Shown: positions 6,812 through 10,980 of the stretch, in pieces
Layout of the letters: each line of letters starts with the position of its first letter
Numbering within the stretch: position 1 is the stretch's first letter
NCBI GenBank assembly: GCA_014885115.2
Contig: WKLE02000088.1
Span: 1-10,980 of the forward strand
From: Asterionellopsis glacialis
Lineage: Eukaryota > Bacillariophyta > Plagiogrammaphyceae > Rhaphoneidales > Asterionellopsidaceae
Length of the DNA stretch: 10,980 nucleotides
Direction: 5' to 3'
The notes under the pieces: generated by a model
Databases searched by the model: none
Seen by the model: the letters and a program-made list of their open reading frames with translations, nothing else
Told to the model about the DNA's origin: nothing
Position numbers and translations under genes: made by a program

Positions 6812-7643
6812 CCAAATGCATGCAAGTTTGTAGACTTGTACCAGCTTTTACAGGGGAGAAATTGTTCCATTTCAGTAAAATCGTTTGCTGTTATGTGCAC
6901 ATCAGGGTGATAAAAGGGGTCTGTTTGCATACAATTTTATGGACAATCATGTATTCTTATACCATAGTCTGTTAATAATCTATCATATTTTGGTGAGATG
7001 TGTGGGGGTAAAAAACATTTTTGAAACAAGGCCAATACATCAAAGAGCACATGGCACAAGAAAATATTCTTTTAAATCAGGAGAGGGACATTTGATGGGG
7101 TCAAAGAGGATGGGAAGCACATAAGGAAAAGTACTGGTTACATCATTTGCACAATATCATGCTTTTAGTAGTATAATACAAGTACTCTAAGCATCAAAGC
7201 TGAGGTTGGTGGGTGGGTCAAAAATATCACCATGAGATATAGTTTCAAAGACAAATGTGGAGGAAGTGACATCATTTTTTGGAATGAAGGTGGCTCATCA
7301 TGTAGTTACATTGGTGACAGAGTAGGACACACACAAAATCATTTCTGCAAATTATGACACAAGAAGTGTAGTACATTCATCATATGCACCAGGAACTAGG
7401 AAAGACCAACTGAGACCTTTGTATTGCAACAAGTGTCACAGGGGAAATTTATTAGTATCTTGACTTTGATATGTGAAATGATCCGTAAAAAAAGTATTTT
7501 TTTTCAAGGAACTGTGACAACAAGGTCAATGCTGAACAAAATTCTTTGTTATAGACTGTGAGTAGTACAGGTTAACATCATGTAGGTAGGGATATTTGGT
7601 TGCACAGTATTCTTGAAGGTGAAGTAAATGTCTGTTTAAACTA
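6812..7643. other. Gene-less stretch; a weak Cys-containing open frame only
   Basis: No confident gene. On the + strand a frame from 7161 to a TGA at 7356-7358 has about 63 open codons (ending IGDRVGHTQNHFCKL). The codons after the TGA read HKKCSTFI, and a nearby frame gives RPLYCNKCHRGN (about 7412-7447). The closely spaced Cys/His could be a broken zinc-binding domain, but no family is recognised and chance cannot be excluded. The region may be decayed pol sequence or unrelated element DNA. Confidence 0.3.
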
Positions 7644-8040
7644 TGGTTTTGTTTTCTGTCTGTGTCCTTTGCATACTAGCATTAGTGCGACTGTCACTGG
7701 ACAAGTATGCCTGGTTTTAGGCTTTTTCTTTGGGCTATGCAAGTCCCTAAAGGTATTACAGGAAAAGTGATTAGTTGTAGAGTAGTCATGTAAACAGTTT
7801 TCTATGTTATCTACTACAGGGGTATCATTTCATTCCTCCTCGTTATCAATATTTAGGGTTTCAAAGTTGACGTTATACCATGTTTTGACATTGCTATCAT
7901 CAGACTCAGAATCTTTGCTAGAAGCTTTGCATTTGCACTTGTACTTATTGGACAAGTTCTTAATTAATAAATCTTTAACTTGAGTTGCAATGGCATTCAG
8001 CTCCTGCTTGTTGTACTTGTGAAAGCACTGGTGCTTGTAC
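7644..8040 (-). pseudogene. Retrotransposon gag C-terminus and start of pol (3' of the insertion)
   Basis: From codons CCT AAG at the insertion edge (8045-8040) the minus strand reads PKYKHQCFHKYNKQELNAI, then a K/C-rich linker, an acidic SKDSESDDSN stretch and NFETLNIDNEEE, ending at TGA 7830-7832. In retrotransposons of this type I recall a tail after the zinc knuckle with a Y.DLNAF/ELNAI helix and an acidic end, which this matches. After the TGA the same frame stays open for 62 codons (NDTPVVDNIENCLHDYS... KKKPKTRHTCPVTVALML) to TAG 7641-7643. A K..TCPVTVALM segment would suit the first strand of a retroviral-type protease, but the D(T/S)G active site is not found, so the copy is cut or decayed there. 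Whether the TGA is a readthrough gag-pol boundary or simple decay is open. Confidence 0.6.
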
Positions 8041-8043
8041 TTA
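8041..8043. repeat. Target site duplication TTA, left
   Basis: TTA here and at 9022-9024 flank the inserted element. Counting the neighbouring bases, the shared word is CTTAGGC (8040-8046 and 9021-9027). Setting the boundary at TTA gives two termini that both start GGCCAA, which is why this reading is preferred. Confidence 0.7.
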
Positions 8044-8081
8044 GGCCAACCCTTACCGCATGACAATAACAAAACCAAAAC
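8044..8081 (+). repeat. Terminal inverted repeat, left
   Basis: Starts GGCCAACCCTTACCGC, then ATGACAATAAC. It differs from the right terminus at four of 38 positions (7, 17, 24 and 32). Confidence 0.85.
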
Positions 8082-8121
8082 CAAGCACAGACAGCTTTTT
8101 TGTTTTTGTCGTTCAAAAAAG

Positions 8122-8150
8122 CCCCCTTACTGTGCAACAAAAACAAAAAA
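8122..8150 (+). repeat. Inner, diverged copy of the left terminus
   Basis: CCCCCTTACTGTGCAACAAA followed by AACAAAAAA resembles the outer terminus CCTTACCGCATGACAA. It carries TTACTG where the outer ends have TTACCG, as does the inner right copy at 8887-8923, so the two inner copies form their own pair. Confidence 0.6.
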
Positions 8151-8172
8151 TAATTGGTTATGAGTGCAATTC

Positions 8173-8257
8173 CAGTTTTGTTTTACAAAACTGAAAGCCA
8201 AATATTACAAAAGCGACCCCTCAGTTTTGTACTTGGGCAAGGTGGCAACAAAACTGA
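8173..8257. repeat. Subterminal ACAAAACTGA sites, left cluster
   Basis: CAGTTTTGT (8173-8181), ACAAAACTGA (8185-8194), TCAGTTTTGT (8221-8230) and ACAAAACTGA (8248-8257) form two inverted pairs. The first is a hairpin with a 3-nt loop. Repeated subterminal words are common transposase-binding sites in DNA transposons; that role is inferred. Confidence 0.75.
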
Positions 8258-8886
8258 CCATTCGGCCAAAATGACATACAAACACACTTGTTGCTTTATT
8301 TTTTGGCATGACACAAATATTTTGACCCGTCTTCTCTGTATTTTGTACAACATTATGATGACAACAACGAAACGGACAATAACCACAATCAAAATCATGA
8401 CCATGACAAGAAGATGACAATAAACTTTTCATTTTAGTAGTAACTGATGATGTTGGTGGATCTTCTGTGTTCTGTGTTGGTGTTTTATATGGACATTTTA
8501 GATGCAGAACGCAGATAATAATGCAAAATCACAAATTTTGTCAAAGAGTCACTGACGACAATTGTAAAAACACATGACAATAAACCAACTCTCCCCTTTT
8601 TTGGTCTTTTGTTTGCCATTCATGTGTACAATGCTTGGAAGATTGCTGTTTGTCATTTTTTCCCCCACAAAGCATAAAATGATCGCATCAATTGTCATAG
8701 TGGGTCAACCAAAATCAAATCCAAATCGCAAAAGATACTGTATGCACAGATAGCGGTCCTACCCAGGTACATTAGGACTAGCAATAATAGGGTAACATGC
8801 ATCCATACAAAACATGAAGGACCAAGACAGACAGACTTTAAGTGAAGGAATCTGATTGGTTCAAGACATTTTCCAACCCTGGCATT

Positions 8887-8923
8887 TTTGTTTTTGTTTT
8901 TGTTTTTGTAACGCAGTAAGGCC
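8887..8923 (-). repeat. Inner, diverged copy of the right terminus
   Basis: Read on the minus strand: GGCCTTACTGCGTTAC followed by (AAAAAC)n. It lies about 95 bp inside the outer right terminus in the same orientation. It is followed outward by CCAAAATTTGG. Confidence 0.7.
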
Positions 8924-8941
8924 AAAATTTGGTGCTCTGTG

Positions 8942-8990
8942 ACAAAACTGAAATTGGTCTGTCAGTAGTTGGAAACAGGTTCAGTTTTGT
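8942..8990. repeat. Subterminal ACAAAACTGA sites, right pair
   Basis: ACAAAACTGA (8942-8951) and TCAGTTTTGT (8981-8990) form a third inverted pair with the same words as the left cluster. Confidence 0.75.
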
Positions 8991-9021
8991 TTTTGTTTTT
9001 GTCACGCGGTAAGGCTTGGCC
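8984..9021 (-). repeat. Terminal inverted repeat, right
   Basis: On the minus strand it starts GGCCAAGCCTTACCGC, then GTGACAAAAAC. It is followed on the + strand by TTA (9022-9024), the second target duplication. Confidence 0.85.
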
Positions 9022-9919
9022 TTAGGCTGTTCCTTTTTGCCATCCTTCTGGTGTTCATTGATGTACTTGTCCAGGGCACCGCATTTGCTGGTATCCTGAG
9101 AACTGTTCTTGTGGATTTTACAGTACTTGCATTTGCCCTCATGTGCCTTCTGGTCCTTATTGTCCCGGCCATTAGTTGGATTGTTAGGTTTGTCCTTGTG
9201 GACTGGCTTGTCCTTAGTCTTAGGGCCTTTCCAGATCTTGTATGGAGTCCATGACTTCCATGTGCTGGTAGGCTTTTGTCCTGAGGATCAAATCCCTGGT
9301 GCTTCATCTCCTTGCTCCAGGTAGCAGGTATTCTGAACTCAAGGATCTCAAGTAGTTCCTCATTGGAGAGCTTAGATTTTTCATCTGCTCCTGGAAACTT
9401 CTCTAAGTAGCCATTGAGCATATGAAGAGCAGCTTGGTAATCTTTAGACATTAGCTTGTGTGGCTTCCTGAGGAATTGGCGCATGTAGCATTTCTGCTTC
9501 ACGAGTGCCTTAAGTTGGAAAAAGTGCTTCTTAAGGGCTTTGCTGACCATCTTGAAGTGCTCCACAATTTTGTTTCCACATTTGGTAGCCATGGCATTGA
9601 ACGCATGCAGGCCTTCATCAAGTAGGAAAGCACAGGCCATCAAGTAGTGCGTTGGTCTGGTTGTGATCCACTGACTGCAAATCACTTGGTCCAAATTATT
9701 GAACCAGTCCAGTAATTCCCTAGGGGAACCATGGCCAAAGTACAGGAACTCCATAGTGAATTTCTCCTCAGACTTTTGATCCCCCGGATTGGACAACAGG
9801 CTGCTCTTGGCATACTTTGCCTTAATCAAGTTCTACTCTTCCGTATTCAGAATTTTGAGCAGGATAGGAGGTGACAGGTAGCTACAACCATTGCTTTGGT
9901 TGGGAATAACAGCTTTCAT
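9022..9919 (-). pseudogene. LTR-type retrotransposon gag, N-terminal part with zinc knuckle
   Basis: The minus-strand ATG at 9917-9919 starts MKAVIPNQSNG. An in-frame TAG (9836-9838) breaks it after 28 codons, and the frame then runs on: KYAKSSLLSNPGDQKSEEKF, EFLYFGHGSPRELLDWFNNL (a capsid-like start), and helical sequence to ILEFRIPATWSKEMKHQGFD. Near 9270-9280 the open frame moves by -1. The new frame carries KPTSTWKSWTPYKIWKGP and a zinc-knuckle-like CKYCKIHKNSSQDTSKC (9081-9131), then a K-rich tail to the insertion at 9021. In the C..H.....H....C type of knuckle I recall for such gags, the second His is Gln (CAG) here. Gag proteins coat the retrotransposon RNA in virus-like particles. The -1 step is at GGACAAAAGC, and loss or gain of a base is the simplest cause. 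The element is probably Ty3/Gypsy-like, because a protease-like start seems to follow gag, but there is no RT to prove it. Confidence 0.7.
9081..9131 (-). other. Zinc-knuckle-like motif of gag
   Basis: 17 codons, CKYCKIHKNSSQDTSKC, in the -1 frame relative to the longer upstream gag frame. Cys1, Cys4, His7 and Cys17 could bind a metal. Gln12 replaces the expected second His of a CX2HX4HX4C arrangement read from Cys4. Confidence 0.6.
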
Positions 9920-10300
9920 GGTGAGTTGATGAAAATAAAGATGGTATCTGTTAGATACTTACCCCTTTTCATGTGGAGTGTTAACACTATGCACTATGCT
10001 GACAACAATTATTGAAAAGGGAGTAGATTTTGCTCGAGTGAATAAATTATGACCTATTTTAGCTAGTTCTAAAAAACACTTGCAAATTCATCATTTTGTC
10101 TTTCACACCTGTTTTGAGTACAAGATCCTACAGCTGACCTACTTAGAGTTTGGATTCAGTGGAGTTCATTTTATCATGTGAGCCAATGAACACCCACTGG
10201 ATCACCTGTTTGGTGTCATGACTGGAATTGTACTGGCATGGAGTGATGGTATGTCACTGCGTCATGATGTGATGCATCACACTTTCAGTCATGCTGCTGT
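9920..10300. other. Probable 5' leader/LTR area of the retrotransposon; no gene
   Basis: This lies directly upstream of gag in the minus-strand sense, where leader and 5' LTR are expected. A GTATCT-GTT-AGATAC hairpin sits at 9945-9959. No convincing tRNA primer-binding site and no TG...CA boundaries were found, and the opposite LTR is not in the window, so the LTR is not proven. A 91-codon + strand frame (10218-10493) is judged accidental. Confidence 0.35.
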
Positions 10301-10400
10301 GGAGTGTCACTGCACGTGCTTTGTTTGTGACATCAATGCATCTTGGACATGGTGCATCACCACACGTGTTCCGTTTGTGATGTCATCATGTCATGGTACA
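10301..10400. promoter_or_regulatory. 50-bp tandem repeat with CACGTG and TGAYRTCA-type sites
   Basis: Two diverged units, 10301-10350 and 10351-10400. Each has a palindromic E/G-box (GCACGTGC at 10312-10319, ACACGTGT at 10362-10369) and, exactly 16 bp further, a CRE-like octamer (TGACATCA at 10328-10335, TGATGTCA at 10378-10385), so both sites repeat with a 50-bp period. Just before it, GCGTCATGATGTGATGCATC (10259-10278) adds related bZIP-like half-sites. This layout suits an enhancer within an LTR. CRE-like elements are reported in stress-responsive diatom LTRs, but the role here is inference. Confidence 0.45.
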
Positions 10401-10650
10401 TCTGTACTATGGTTGATTGACATAATTGTGTGCAAGGCGTGCCTATTGCACAACTTGCCTACTGCAACAGAGGACAACAATCAACCCTTATAGACTTTCA
10501 TTCTTAGGCAACATATTGAATATAATATTTTAAACTATACTATTATATCTAGTTTTTCAAGTTAAGCTAATCTAAATCTTAAAAATAAAATGGTGTTGAC
10601 GTGGTGACCATGATTTGTGGTTGATTTGCATTTCATTGATTTTATCTTGA
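10401..10650. other. No gene recognised
   Basis: AT-rich sequence (especially 10505-10590) without an open frame of interest. It could be the outer LTR or host flank. No boundary is visible. Confidence 0.35.
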
Positions 10651-10956
10651 AGAAAAATTGGACAATTAGCACTCCTTGTCTTCGATTGTGAAGTCCAACT
10701 CGACACTCCTCTCATTTTTGCAAAATCACCACAGATGACACCACTCCCAAAATTCCCAGTAAATAAATCATTTCTAAGAGAAGTGCATCCAAATCTACGT
10801 AGCTTACAGCACCAAAATCTGCGGTCAAAAATGACCAGGAAAGTTCCATGTGAACAAGAACTGCTTGAAGATCACGTCTACCAGAGGTGCAGTAATCTTT
10901 ACCTTTTGTGGCAAATAGGTTTGGAAGTTCCAAAAGCCTACAATATCTTTATGTAA
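10651..10956 (+). CDS. Possible exon at the right edge (unidentified)
   Basis: A + strand frame is open for about 101 codons from 10651 (after TGA 10648-10650) to TAA 10954-10956. The stop is embedded in a good splice donor, AT-GTAAGT, so the frame could leave at an intron instead of ending. A possible acceptor AATTAG lies at 10664-10669. The peptide includes LVFDCEVQLDTPLIFAKSPQ and ends VPKAYNIFM. No family is recognised, and a 74-codon minus-strand frame overlaps it, so chance is a real alternative. Confidence 0.25.
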   Translation, partial: RKIGQLALLVFDCEVQLDTPLIFAKSPQMTPLPKFPVNKSFLREVHPNLRSLQHQNLRSKMTRKVPCEQELLEDHVYQRCSNLYLLWQIGLEVPKAYNIFM

Positions 10957-10980
10957 GTAGAAATTATACTGCGTTTCTAC

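Larger units (their letters stand above)
8044..9021. mobile_element. Non-autonomous PIF/Harbinger-like DNA transposon, 978 bp, inserted in gag
   Basis: The termini are inverted repeats of 38 bp (8044-8081 and 8984-9021) with 34 matches. Both begin GGCCAA-S-CCTTACCGC, then R-TGACAA, and pass into (CAAAAA)n-like sequence. The flank is a TTA duplication. GG-C-rich termini with TWA target duplications are characteristic of PIF/Harbinger and Tourist-type MITEs; that assignment is inference, since no transposase is present. Inside are second, inner copies of the terminus near 8122-8150 and 8887-8923 and six copies of ACAAAACTGA or its complement. The longest internal open frames are under 90 codons and meaningless. 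Removing the element with one TTA restores codons CCT-AAG-TAC across the two gag pieces, so it inserted into a retrotransposon already in place. Confidence 0.8.

Noticed and set aside
8154..8432. Three open frames of 73-87 codons inside the MITE
   Set aside because: They overlap each other on both strands and consist of repeat-derived low-complexity sequence; no transposase signature.
8887..9000. Possible telomere-like or microsatellite TTTTTG tract
   Set aside because: The short TTTTTG runs sit exactly at the outer and inner termini of the element and belong to them.
8837..9020. Extension of the shifted gag frame into VTKTKTKLN... and VTKTKTKTKM
   Set aside because: This is translation of the (CAAAAA)n terminus of the inserted element, not part of gag.
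1..10980. CRISPR array, tRNA or rRNA genes
   Set aside because: No regularly spaced short repeats with unique spacers, no cloverleaf with a recognisable T-arm, and no rRNA-like blocks were seen by eye. The repeats present are long tandem or inverted units.

Overview
The window looks like a gene-poor, AT-rich stretch of a eukaryotic nuclear genome. A diatom is the most likely source, on two grounds. The one intact gene (2214-3137) ends in a WDRKMGLKRCHCRTM...SRKKLR block that I associate with a family of diatom nuclear-type proteins. The surrounding mobile-element debris also resembles retroelements and Tc1/mariner-like elements of diatoms and related stramenopiles. Both points rest on recall, not on a search.

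Layout. 2-271: the 3' end of an unidentified + strand coding region that enters from the left. 272-2213: no gene, but layered repeats: about 111-114 bp imperfect tandem units, a 109-bp-period tandem pair, and a diverged direct segmental duplication of about 300 bp (687-1000 and 1506-1797). 2214-3137: an intact intronless gene for a probable nuclear protein. 3138-3800: nothing recognisable. 3809-3906: two short hairpins. 3896-about 4372: the N-terminal part of a Tc1/mariner-type transposase whose two frames meet at a U UUA AAA heptamer. 4586-5218: a foldback-like area with a 143-bp hairpin lying between inverted repeats. 5206-6295 (-): a decayed reverse transcriptase-RNase H polyprotein tail. 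6549-6811: a 131-bp tandem duplication. 6812-7643: no gene found. 7644-9919 (-): gag and the first part of pol of an LTR-type retrotransposon, interrupted by a 978-bp non-autonomous DNA transposon (8044-9021). 9920-10650: probable 5' leader or LTR territory with a 50-bp tandem repeat carrying CACGTG and TGAYRTCA-type sites. 10651-10956: a possible exon at the right edge.

The best-supported new observation is the nested insertion. The 978-bp element has 38-bp terminal inverted repeats that begin GGCC and a TTA target duplication, which is PIF/Harbinger-like. Removing it with one TTA copy rejoins the two gag pieces in frame. The retroelement was therefore there first and the DNA transposon landed in it. 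Apart from the gene at 2214-3137, little here looks functional, so the window reads as a mobile-element graveyard beside a single host gene.
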